DNA of 64,000 nucleotides from the NCBI GenBank assembly GCA_017619735.1, contig JAFZRT010000040.1:1-64000 (forward strand), in the 5' to 3' direction. The stretch is from Clostridia bacterium. Lineage in GTDB: Bacteria; Bacillota; Clostridia; Christensenellales; CAG-138. The notes beneath the pieces were generated by a model. That model made no database searches and was not told the origin of the DNA. It saw nothing but the letters and a program-made list of their open reading frames with translations. This document shows, piece after piece, positions 26,911 through 33,873 of the stretch. The position numbers were made by a program, and so were the translations under genes. The first letter of the stretch is position 1, and the number at the start of each line of letters is the position of its first letter.

Positions 26911-26929
26911 TCCGAGTATTTAGGTCGGA
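26911..26929. promoter_or_regulatory. Candidate Rrf2/IscR operator
   Basis: Inverted repeat TCCGA-N9-TCGGA ending 4 bp upstream of the iscR -35 box. A TAGGAATT at 26983-26990 repeats its right-hand flank. The position suits autorepression by the Rrf2 protein; binding itself is inferred. Confidence 0.45.
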
Positions 26930-26933
26930 ATTG

Positions 26934-26962
26934 TTGACAATACTGTTTTCGGGTGCTAAAAT
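26934..26962 (+). promoter_or_regulatory. Promoter of iscR-iscS-iscU
   Basis: TTGACA (26934-26939), 17-bp spacer, TAAAAT (26957-26962). Confidence 0.85.
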
Positions 26963-26995
26963 GGCAATACCAAGTGAAACGGTAGGAATTGTTCT

Positions 26996-27430
26996 GTGAA
27001 ACTGTCAACGAAAGGAAGATACGGCATCAAGGCGATGGTCGACATCGCTTTGGAGTACGGCAGGGGCCGGTTGTCCGTCAATCAGCTCGCCGAGCGTCAG
27101 GGCGTCAGCGTCCCCTACCTCGAACAGCTCATCGCCTCGCTGAAGAAGGCCGGCCTCGTCGAGTCGGCGAGGGGCGCTTCCGGCGGGTACACCCTTGCGC
27201 GGCCGCCCGAATCGATCAGCGTGGGCGAGGTGCTGCGGGCTCTTGAAGGCACTACGGCGATACTCGACTGCGTCGGCATTGACGGCACTGGTTGCACCAA
27301 CGCCTGCACCTGCTCCGCAAGGCCGCTGTGGCTGAAGCTTCAGCAGCGCATAGACGACGTTTTGAACACTACGACGATAAAGGATATGGCGGACGATTAC
27401 GCAGTCCAGCTGGAAAGGATGAATAAATGA
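26996..27430 (+). CDS. iscR: Rrf2 family transcriptional regulator (IscR-like)
   Basis: 144-residue winged-helix regulator, probable Fe-S sensor and repressor of its own operon. The start is GTG at 26996 with a TAGGA site upstream. The N-terminus MKLSTKGRYGIKAMVDIAL and the DNA-recognition stretch VSVPYLEQLIASLKKAGLV are Rrf2 hallmarks. Four cysteines lie close together (ILDCVGIDGTGCTNACTC), consistent with an Fe-S ligand loop; CymR-type Rrf2 proteins lack it. It overlaps iscS by ATGA. Confidence 0.92.
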   Translation: MKLSTKGRYGIKAMVDIALEYGRGRLSVNQLAERQGVSVPYLEQLIASLKKAGLVESARGASGGYTLARPPESISVGEVLRALEGTTAILDCVGIDGTGCTNACTCSARPLWLKLQQRIDDVLNTTTIKDMADDYAVQLERMNK

Positions 27431-28587
27431 AGAGAGTCTATCTTGACAATGCAGCCACCACAAAGCTCATTCCCGAGGTGCTCAGCGAGATGATGCCCTA
27501 CATGACGGATATCTACGGCAATCCGTCCAGCCCCCATTACTTCGGCCAGCAGGCCGGCATGGCGGTCGACAAGGCGAGGCTCAGGGTCGCTTCGGCGATC
27601 AACGCGGAACCCGGCGAGATCATTTTCACGAGCGGCGGCTCCGAAGCGGACAACACCGCGATAAGGGGTATAGCGGAGCGTTATTCCAAGCGCGGCAAGC
27701 ATATAATCACCACCGCGGTCGAACACCACGCTGTGCTGCACACCTGTCAGCTGCTCGAAAAGCAGGGCTATGAGGTCACCTATCTGCCCGTCGACGAATA
27801 CGGCATGGTGACCGCGGATCAGGTCAGGGAGGCCATGCGAAGCGACACCGTGCTCGTCACGATAATGTTCGCGAACAACGAGGTCGGCACGATCATGCCC
27901 ATAGCCGAGATCGGGAAGCTCTGCCGCGAGAGGGGCGTGTTCTTCCACACCGACGCAGTGCAGGCGGTGGGTCACGTCGCGATCGACGTAAAGGCCATGA
28001 ATATCGACATGCTCTCCATGTCCGCGCATAAGTTCCACGGGCCGAAGGGCGTCGGCGCTCTCTACGTCAGGAAGGGCATAATCGTTCCCGCCCTGATAGT
28101 CGGCGGCGCGCAGGAGCGCAACCGCAGGGCCGGCACCGAGAACGTCCCCGGCATAGTGGGCATGGGCAAGGCGATAGAGCTCGCCTGCGAGGATCTCGAT
28201 GAGAAGGGCAAAAAGATGGCCGCCCTGCGCGACAAGCTCATCCGCGAGATACCGAGACTCATACCCGAGGTGAAGCTCAACGGTCATCCCACGACGAGGC
28301 TGCCCAACAACGTCAATTTCTCCATCAAATATATAGAGGGCGAGTCCATACTTCTCATGCTCGACCTCAACGGCATAGCCGCCTCCAGCGGCTCCGCCTG
28401 CACGAGCGGATCCCTGGATCCCAGTCACGTGCTGCTCGCGATGGGCCTCACGCACGAGGTCGCCCACGGCTCGCTCCGCATGACGCTCAGCGACGAGACC
28501 ACGGAAGAAGATATCGATTATGTATTGGAGGTTCTCCCCAAGGTCGCGGAGAGACTTCGCAAAATGTCACCTTTGTATCACGGTTAA
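27427..28587 (+). CDS. iscS: Cysteine desulfurase (NifS/IscS)
   Basis: PLP enzyme that moves sulfur from cysteine onto the IscU scaffold. 386 residues. YLDNAATTKLIPEV begins the protein. The PLP lysine is in SAHKFHGPKG, and the active-site cysteine is in SGSACTSGSLDPSH. It lies between an IscR-like regulator and IscU, so Fe-S assembly is its clear role rather than thiolation alone. Confidence 0.96.
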   Translation: MKRVYLDNAATTKLIPEVLSEMMPYMTDIYGNPSSPHYFGQQAGMAVDKARLRVASAINAEPGEIIFTSGGSEADNTAIRGIAERYSKRGKHIITTAVEHHAVLHTCQLLEKQGYEVTYLPVDEYGMVTADQVREAMRSDTVLVTIMFANNEVGTIMPIAEIGKLCRERGVFFHTDAVQAVGHVAIDVKAMNIDMLSMSAHKFHGPKGVGALYVRKGIIVPALIVGGAQERNRRAGTENVPGIVGMGKAIELACEDLDEKGKKMAALRDKLIREIPRLIPEVKLNGHPTTRLPNNVNFSIKYIEGESILLMLDLNGIAASSGSACTSGSLDPSHVLLAMGLTHEVAHGSLRMTLSDETTEEDIDYVLEVLPKVAERLRKMSPLYHG

Positions 28588-28600
28588 GGAGGAAACAACA

Positions 28601-29002
28601 ATGTACACCGAAAAAGTCCTGGATCATTTTCAGAATCCCCGCAATATGGGCGAGATCGAAAACTATAACGGAATGGGCATGGTCGGCAACGCGAAATGCG
28701 GCGACATAATGCAGATGTTCATCAGGGTCAACGACGAAGGCATCATCGAGGACGTAGGCTTCAAGACCTTCGGCTGCGGCGCGGCCGTAGCGACGAGCTC
28801 CATGGCTACCGAGATGATCAAGGGCAAGTCCGTCGACGAGGCGCTCCAGCTCTCCAACGCCGCCGTCGTAGAGGCGCTCGAGGGTCTGCCCCCCGTAAAG
28901 ATCCACTGCTCCGTCCTCGCCGAGGAAGCCGTCAAGGCGGCCGTCGACGATTACCACAAGAGGATGGAAGAGAAGAAGGAACAGGAACAGAAGGAAAACT
29001 GA
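28601..29002 (+). CDS. iscU: Fe-S cluster assembly scaffold IscU/NifU-like
   Basis: 133 residues from the ATG at 28601, seven nt after AAGGAGG. Upstream in-frame codons lie within iscS and are rejected. MYTEKVLDHFQNPRNMG opens the protein. The three scaffold cysteines are in GNAKCGD, TFGCGAA and IHCSVL, so it can hold a [2Fe-2S] or [4Fe-4S] cluster. A lysine/glutamate-rich tail ends it. Confidence 0.95.
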   Translation: MYTEKVLDHFQNPRNMGEIENYNGMGMVGNAKCGDIMQMFIRVNDEGIIEDVGFKTFGCGAAVATSSMATEMIKGKSVDEALQLSNAAVVEALEGLPPVKIHCSVLAEEAVKAAVDDYHKRMEEKKEQEQKEN

Positions 29003-29008
29003 GCCGTT

Positions 29009-29899
29009 ATGCTTGAATACAAACCTTTTACCGATCAAGCAATGGCCGAGATAAGGCCATTGCTTGATTTGCAGAGCTTCAGGACCTGCGACTACACAGT
29101 CGGAGGGCTGTACATGTGGCGCGAGTATTTCAGGCAATACTATACCGTGACGGACGGCATGCTCGTCTGCAGCGCGGAATACCTCGACAAGGGCGTCTGC
29201 TTCTCCGTCCCCGTCGGCGGCGGGAGCATGGAAAAGGCGCTCGGGTCGATCAGGCGCGACTGCGCGGAAAGGGGTATCCCTCTCCGCTTCTGCTGCGTAA
29301 CGGAGGAAGGAAAGAAGCTGCTCACCGACGTTCTGGGCGAGCCCGAAGAGGTCACGGAATACCGGAACTGGGCAGATTATCTGTACCCCTATGAAAACTT
29401 CCTCGGCTACCGCGGCAAAAAGCTCGTCACGCCGCGCAATCACTGCAACCGGTTCATGAGGGACAACCCGCAATACGTATACATGCCGGTCGACGCTTCC
29501 CTCATCGGCGAGGCGAAGGCGTTCCTCCTCGGCAACGCTCCCGCCTTCGACAAGGAGGCGCCGCTTGCGAAGGAGGAGTTCAAAAGAGCCGTCGAGGTGC
29601 TGGATCACTTCGTGAGCTTCGGCTTTACGGGCGGGCTGCTGTACGTCGACGGCAGACCCGTCGGGCTCAGCATAGGCGAGGCCGTCGGCGACACGCTCTA
29701 CGTCCATATCGAAAAGGCGCTCACCGAGTACAGCGGCGTCTACCCCATGCTCGCCTCCCTCTACGCGAAGCAGAACGCGGACGAAAAGCTCCGCTTCATC
29801 AACCGCGAGGACGACTCCGGCGACGAGGGGCTGCGCCGTTCGAAGATGGAATACCGCCCCTGCGAGATAATAAACAAGTACGTGGTAAGTTTCGGCTGA
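29009..29899 (+). CDS. DUF2156 protein (phosphatidylglycerol lysyltransferase-like domain)
   Basis: 296-residue protein of the DUF2156 family, which has two GNAT-like subdomains. Recognisable parts are YTVGGLYMWREYF (N-terminal), YRGKKLVTPRNHCNRF in the centre, and FINREDDSGDEGLRRSK near the C-terminus. It lacks the membrane helices of MprF, so it is likely a soluble acyl- or aminoacyl-transferase. It begins six nt after iscU and is probably co-transcribed, though a link to Fe-S biology is not evident. A terminator follows. Confidence 0.85.
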   Translation: MLEYKPFTDQAMAEIRPLLDLQSFRTCDYTVGGLYMWREYFRQYYTVTDGMLVCSAEYLDKGVCFSVPVGGGSMEKALGSIRRDCAERGIPLRFCCVTEEGKKLLTDVLGEPEEVTEYRNWADYLYPYENFLGYRGKKLVTPRNHCNRFMRDNPQYVYMPVDASLIGEAKAFLLGNAPAFDKEAPLAKEEFKRAVEVLDHFVSFGFTGGLLYVDGRPVGLSIGEAVGDTLYVHIEKALTEYSGVYPMLASLYAKQNADEKLRFINREDDSGDEGLRRSKMEYRPCEIINKYVVSFG

Positions 29900-29902
29900 A
29901 CG

Positions 29903-29934
29903 AAAAAAGCCCGAAGCTCGGCCGCTTCGGGGCT
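29903..29934. terminator. Bidirectional terminator
   Basis: AGCCCGAAG / CTTCGGGGCT stem around a CTCGGCCG-type loop, between convergent DUF2156 and peptidoglycan-binding genes. The A-run at 29903 gives the minus strand its T tail. Confidence 0.8.
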
Positions 29935-29949
29935 TGATATTCTCCGGCG

Positions 29950-30738
29950 TCAGTGCTGGCCGGCCGCCTTATAGATGTTTTCGGTATGCTCGACGTCGGG
30001 CAGATGGCCGACGTTGGAATAGCTCCCGTCGAAGAACAGGCAGACGTGGCCGTCCACGCCGTTGCCCGGCACGGTATCCGCGCCGTGCGGCCAGCACTGT
30101 ATGGACGCGGCGATGGTCTGACCGTCGATCACTACGACCACGGGGCGCTTGAGGAAATTGTATTCCCGCCCGCAGATCTCCTTGAAATCGGCGAGCGCTT
30201 CCTCGGAGGCGGGCTCCATCTCGGCGTGGTTCTCACCGCCCGTGTACTGGAGCTTGAACTCCTTGCCGGTGTAGCAGTCGATAATGTTGTAGCTCCTGCC
30301 GGCGAGCATCATGGTCTTGACCGTTTCCCACGGGATAAGACTGCCGGTTGTCACGAGGGTATCGGACGCGTGCTTCGGCCCCGACGGGATAGAGATCCCG
30401 CCCAGGCTGACGCGCATGGCGTCGTACTTGAACAGCAGCTCCATCGACTGCGGCCCCATCCTTCCGTCGACCTGCATCTCGTACCCGCTTTCGCGGTAGT
30501 TGACCTGAAAATCCTTGACGGCATTGACCGTCATGGACTTATACGAGCCGGTCGGCTTGAAGTTGAGATATCCGAGCTCGCGCAGGCGCAGCTGGATGCG
30601 GACCACCATGGGGCCCGTGGAGGTCTTGTCGTAGATACGGCCGTTCGAACCGCTCATCGCGAGGGCGCCGCCGTCGGGCGAAACGCATATCGCGATGGCG
30701 ATGACCGCCGTCATCAGCAATGCGAGAAGCTTTTTCAT
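29950..30738 (-). CDS. Secreted protein with peptidoglycan-binding domain
   Basis: 262-residue exported protein. The start at 30738 gives a clean signal peptide (MKKLLALLMTAVIAIAICV). Residues about 35-95 are a PG_binding_1 three-helix domain (VRIQLRLRELGYLNF and AVKDFQVNYRE). The C-terminal 130 residues form a conserved-looking domain with GGENHAEMEP, RPVVVVIDG, WPHGAD and NGVDGHVCLFF. I cannot assign it to a known hydrolase or L,D-transpeptidase (there is no SHGC box). It likely acts at the cell wall or spore cortex (inference). Confidence 0.8.
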   Translation of the reverse strand: MKKLLALLMTAVIAIAICVSPDGGALAMSGSNGRIYDKTSTGPMVVRIQLRLRELGYLNFKPTGSYKSMTVNAVKDFQVNYRESGYEMQVDGRMGPQSMELLFKYDAMRVSLGGISIPSGPKHASDTLVTTGSLIPWETVKTMMLAGRSYNIIDCYTGKEFKLQYTGGENHAEMEPASEEALADFKEICGREYNFLKRPVVVVIDGQTIAASIQCWPHGADTVPGNGVDGHVCLFFDGSYSNVGHLPDVEHTENIYKAAGQH

Positions 30739-30852
30739 ATATACAGTATAGCACCGTTTTCGCGAAAAGTCACCTTTTTTTGAAAAAAACCGCAAAACGG
30801 CCGCCCTTTCTTAAATAAGCCCTTCGTTATGGCGTTGGGAAGCAAAACGTAG

Positions 30853-30858
30853 TATAAT
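30853..30858 (+). promoter_or_regulatory. Candidate -10 box of pgsA
   Basis: TATAAT 29 nt upstream of the pgsA start. No good -35 box is seen at 16-18 bp. Confidence 0.5.
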
Positions 30859-30886
30859 AGCATGACTGCAGCAGGAGGTTTTTCTT

Positions 30887-31462
30887 ATGAGGCATATCCC
30901 CAACATACTCAGCTGTTTGAGGGTCGCGATGGTGATCGCTTTCATCATCCTCTTCACGAAGCAGCAATACTTAGTATGCCTGATCCTTTACGTCGCGGCG
31001 TTCCTGACCGACGTTCTCGACGGGTATCTCGCAAGGAGATTCAACTGGGTCTCCGATTTCGGCAAGCTCGTCGATCCCTTTGCCGACAAGTTCATGCTCA
31101 TAGCGGCGCTCGCATGCCTGCTCTCCATCGGCAAGTTCCCCTGGTATCTGCTCGCGGTGCTCGTCGTGAAGGAGCTTCTGATGGTCGTCGGCGGATTGAT
31201 AATGCTGCGCAAAAAGAAGGTCGCGGTATACGCGGATATCTGGGGCAAGGCGGCTACTTTCCTGTTCTTCGCTTCCATCACTCTGACGCTCGTAAATCTC
31301 GCCTTCAACGGGTTCATACCCGAATGGGTGCTGATAATACTCTATTTCGCGGCGATAGCGGTAAGCATATTCTCGATGTTCCATTACGCCTACAAGGCGG
31401 GCTTCATCGGCAGGAAGTACCGCGTCCGCACCGCCTATGACGAGCCCCCCGCGGACGAGTAA
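30887..31462 (+). CDS. pgsA: CDP-diacylglycerol-glycerol-3-phosphate 3-phosphatidyltransferase
   Basis: Membrane enzyme making phosphatidylglycerol phosphate. 191 residues, several transmembrane helices. The CDP-alcohol phosphotransferase motif is complete: DGYLARRFNWVSDFGKLVDP followed by FADK. The N-terminus RHIPNILSCLRV is typical of PgsA. Start after AGGAGG. It stands alone between a convergent terminator upstream and an ABC substrate-binding gene. Confidence 0.93.
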   Translation: MRHIPNILSCLRVAMVIAFIILFTKQQYLVCLILYVAAFLTDVLDGYLARRFNWVSDFGKLVDPFADKFMLIAALACLLSIGKFPWYLLAVLVVKELLMVVGGLIMLRKKKVAVYADIWGKAATFLFFASITLTLVNLAFNGFIPEWVLIILYFAAIAVSIFSMFHYAYKAGFIGRKYRVRTAYDEPPADE

Positions 31463-31517
31463 ACATTTTCGACGGCAAAGAATAATATAGAGCAGCAAAT
31501 CTTTTTGGAGGTACCAG

Positions 31518-32531
31518 ATGAAAAGAGTTGTTGCTCTTATTTTATGCATTCTTACGGCGTGCGCGCTCGTTCTTTTCCCCGCCGGCTGTAAGAAGAAGGA
31601 CGAAGCGCTGCTGAAGATCGTGCTGAACGAGGTCACAAGATCCGTCTTCTACGCGCCGCTGTACGTCGCGGCGAGCAAGGGTCTCTTTGAGGAGGAGGGC
31701 CTTGACATCGAGATCGTCACGGGCGGCGGGAGCGACGCCAGCATGACGGCTCTCCTCGCGGGGGAGGCGGATTTCGCGCTGATGGGTCCGGAAACGGGAG
31801 TTTACGTCGTCAACGAGGGCAAGGCCGACCATCCGATGATAATCGGCCAGCTCACCAAGCGCGACGGCTCGTTCCTGCTCGGGCGGGAGGAAACGGCCGA
31901 GTTCTCATGGGATATGCTGAGGGGCAGATCGGTCATCGCCGGCAGGGTCGGCGGCATGCCCTATATGACGCTCATGTACGTGCTCGACAGGCACGGGCTC
32001 ACCCCGGGCGAGGACGTCGAGGTCATAAGCAATATCCAGTTCAACCTTATGGGCGGCGCCTTCCAGAGCGGGACGGGCGATTTCGTGACGCTGTTCGAGC
32101 CGACCGCGACGCAGTTTCAGAACAACGGCTCGGGGTACATCGTCGCCAACATAGGTCTGGAATCCGGCGAGGTCCCCTATACGGCCTTCATGACCTCGAA
32201 GGAGACGATAAAGAACGATCCGGAGCTTGTGAAAAGCTTTATCCGCGCCGTCGCCAAAGCGCAGAAATGGGTGCGTACGGCAAGCGACAACGAGATCGCG
32301 AAGGCCATGCAGCCGTTCTTCCCCGATACCGACATACCCACGCTCGAGATAGTCGCAAAGAGCTACCGCGAGACCGATTCGTGGATGCAGACCCCCGTTA
32401 TGACGGAGGAGGCGTTCGCGAGGCTGCTCGACATAATCGACCTCAACGGGCAGCTGAAGGCAAGGGTGGATTTCGGCGAGCTGGTCGACAACAGCTTTGC
32501 CGAGGAGGTCCTGAAGGAGATCGGCGAATAA
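31518..32531 (+). CDS. ABC transporter substrate-binding lipoprotein (NitT/TauT/SsuA type)
   Basis: 337-residue lipoprotein. The signal peptide ends in the lipobox LFPAGC, followed by KKKDE. The periplasmic-binding fold (NMT1/SsuA-like) starts with LKIVLNEVTRSVFYAPLYVA, has a GGGSDASMTALLAGEADFAL stretch and continues through FTSKE-like FMTSKETIKNDP. Ligands of relatives include nitrate, sulfonates, thiamine precursors and riboflavin; the ligand here is unknown. No permease or ATPase gene is adjacent, so it is an orphan subunit. Terminator follows. Confidence 0.85.
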   Translation: MKRVVALILCILTACALVLFPAGCKKKDEALLKIVLNEVTRSVFYAPLYVAASKGLFEEEGLDIEIVTGGGSDASMTALLAGEADFALMGPETGVYVVNEGKADHPMIIGQLTKRDGSFLLGREETAEFSWDMLRGRSVIAGRVGGMPYMTLMYVLDRHGLTPGEDVEVISNIQFNLMGGAFQSGTGDFVTLFEPTATQFQNNGSGYIVANIGLESGEVPYTAFMTSKETIKNDPELVKSFIRAVAKAQKWVRTASDNEIAKAMQPFFPDTDIPTLEIVAKSYRETDSWMQTPVMTEEAFARLLDIIDLNGQLKARVDFGELVDNSFAEEVLKEIGE

Positions 32532-32543
32532 AAAGGCATGACA

Positions 32544-32567
32544 AAAGGCGGGGTCTCCCCCGCCTTT
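32544..32567. terminator. Terminator between substrate-binding protein and Cys-rich gene
   Basis: AAAGGCGGGG-TCT-CCCCCGCCTTT, serving the convergent genes on both sides. Confidence 0.8.
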
Positions 32568-32577
32568 ATGCTTTTCC

Positions 32578-33000
32578 TCAGTGCCTGTGCTTTCTGCGGC
32601 GCTCGGAGACCTTGCGCTTTCCCGAAACGGGGATGCGCGTGTTTACCGCGATCTCGCCGAAGCCGTCGTCGGCGGGCGCCTCGCCGTATTCCAGGAGCTT
32701 GCTCTCCCAGTAGGCGACGAGCTCGGGCGTGAGCTCCGTCGGCTCATCGCCGGGGTAACCTTCGGGGATCACCGGCTGTTCCGCTCGGGTGGTGTATGGC
32801 GCGGCGGAGCCGCGGGCGGCGCCGATAACGTCGTCCTTCCCTATCACCCTGCTCCTGTACTCCCTGCCCTCGTCCTCCATGGCGATACATTTGCAGCAGT
32901 TATCGCATATCTTGTTCGGATCGAGATCGCAGCGGTCGCATTCGCCGCAGTCGTCGCAGACCTTCGTCTCGTCCAGCAGGCACATCCTTTTCTCTTCCAT
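32578..33000 (-). CDS. Cysteine-rich protein divergent from lexA
   Basis: 140-residue protein of unknown function. The ATG at 33000 follows GGAGAG; upstream codons are inside the lexA regulatory region. The first 40 residues hold nine cysteines (7, 15, 18, 21, 24, 32, 35, 36, 38) in a ferredoxin/zinc-finger-like pattern, CDDCGECDRC and CDNCCKC. A charged, flexible middle follows, then a short acidic helix (ELTPELVAYWESKL) and a basic tail (RKVSERRRKHRH). It shares a 147-bp intergenic region with lexA. A metal-binding role, perhaps DNA-damage linked, is inferred only from this layout. Confidence 0.75.
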   Translation of the reverse strand: MEEKRMCLLDETKVCDDCGECDRCDLDPNKICDNCCKCIAMEDEGREYRSRVIGKDDVIGAARGSAAPYTTRAEQPVIPEGYPGDEPTELTPELVAYWESKLLEYGEAPADDGFGEIAVNTRIPVSGKRKVSERRRKHRH

Positions 33001-33020
33001 AAAAAAACTCTCCGAATTTT

Positions 33021-33034
33021 GGTACATACGTTTG
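33021..33034. promoter_or_regulatory. Candidate LexA operator
   Basis: GGTACATACGTTTG matches the Firmicute SOS box CGAACATATGTTCG at 10 of 14 positions and overlaps the lexA -35 box, between the divergent genes. The match is imperfect, so autoregulation is plausible, not shown. Confidence 0.4.
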
Positions 33035-33060
33035 CATTTTCGAAAAAACTGTGATATACT
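33032..33060 (+). promoter_or_regulatory. Promoter of lexA
   Basis: TTGCAT (33032-33037), 17-bp spacer, TATACT (33055-33060). Confidence 0.75.
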
Positions 33061-33147
33061 GTGTGCACCGGATGCCACGATGGTATTATATCACATTCTT
33101 CGGAGCAGTAAAAGTCTCTGTCGGGACTTTTTCCGGAAGGAGGGAAC

Positions 33148-33822
33148 ATGAGCAAAAACGGCGAAACGAGGATGGCTGTTTACGATTTCATCTACGACCG
33201 CATAACGAGCGGGATGCCCGCGCCCACGGTGCGCGAGATCTGCAGCGCGCTGCGGCTGAAATCGACTTCCACCGCGCATCTCCATCTCACGAATCTGCAG
33301 AAGGAGGGCTTCGTCGATTTCGACCGCAATCTGCAGAGGACGGTCCGCCTTACGGAGAACATCCCCGCCTCGTCGAAGGCGTTCAAGAAGAACGCCGCCG
33401 CCGAAAAGGAGAGGAAAAAGCTTTCCGCCGCCTCCGCGAGAATACCGCTCGTCGGCAAGGTCGCCGCGGGCATACCGATACTCGCCTTTGACGAGCGTAC
33501 GGACAGCTACACCCTCCCCCGCGAGATACTGCGCAGCGCCGAGCCGGAGGAGACCTTCCTTCTCACCATCGACGGCGAGAGCATGATCGACGCGGGCATA
33601 CTTACGGGCGACCTTATAATAGTCACACGCTCCTTCGAATCGCGCGACGGGGATATAGTCGTCGCGAGGATAAACGGCGAGACCGCGACCGTAAAGCGCA
33701 TTTTCCGCGAGGGCAGGAACGTCCGCCTGCAGCCGGAGAACTCCGCCATGGATCCCATTATCGTCCCGGGCGAGGACGTCGAACTCGTCGGAAAGGTCAT
33801 CGGCCTTCTCCGTTCCTACTGA
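33148..33822 (+). CDS. lexA: LexA repressor
   Basis: SOS-response repressor with self-cleavage. 224 residues. The winged-helix domain (about 1-70) contains MPAPTVREICSALRLKSTST. The linker is longer and more basic than usual (about 80-100). The peptidase domain has the Ala-Gly cleavage bond in VGKVAAGIPI, catalytic Ser in DGESMIDAGI and Lys in TATVKRIF. All needed residues are present, so it should be cleavable. Start after AAGGAGGG. Confidence 0.94.
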   Translation: MSKNGETRMAVYDFIYDRITSGMPAPTVREICSALRLKSTSTAHLHLTNLQKEGFVDFDRNLQRTVRLTENIPASSKAFKKNAAAEKERKKLSAASARIPLVGKVAAGIPILAFDERTDSYTLPREILRSAEPEETFLLTIDGESMIDAGILTGDLIIVTRSFESRDGDIVVARINGETATVKRIFREGRNVRLQPENSAMDPIIVPGEDVELVGKVIGLLRSY

Positions 33823-33839
33823 AAAAAAGCATAAAAACA

Positions 33840-33862
33840 GGGCTGCATTGGGCAGCCCTTTT
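33840..33862. terminator. Bidirectional terminator of lexA and ynbB
   Basis: GGGCTGC-ATTGG-GCAGCCC with TTTTCTTTT on the plus side and a T-run on the minus side. Confidence 0.85.
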
Positions 33863-33873
33863 CTTTTGCTCGA

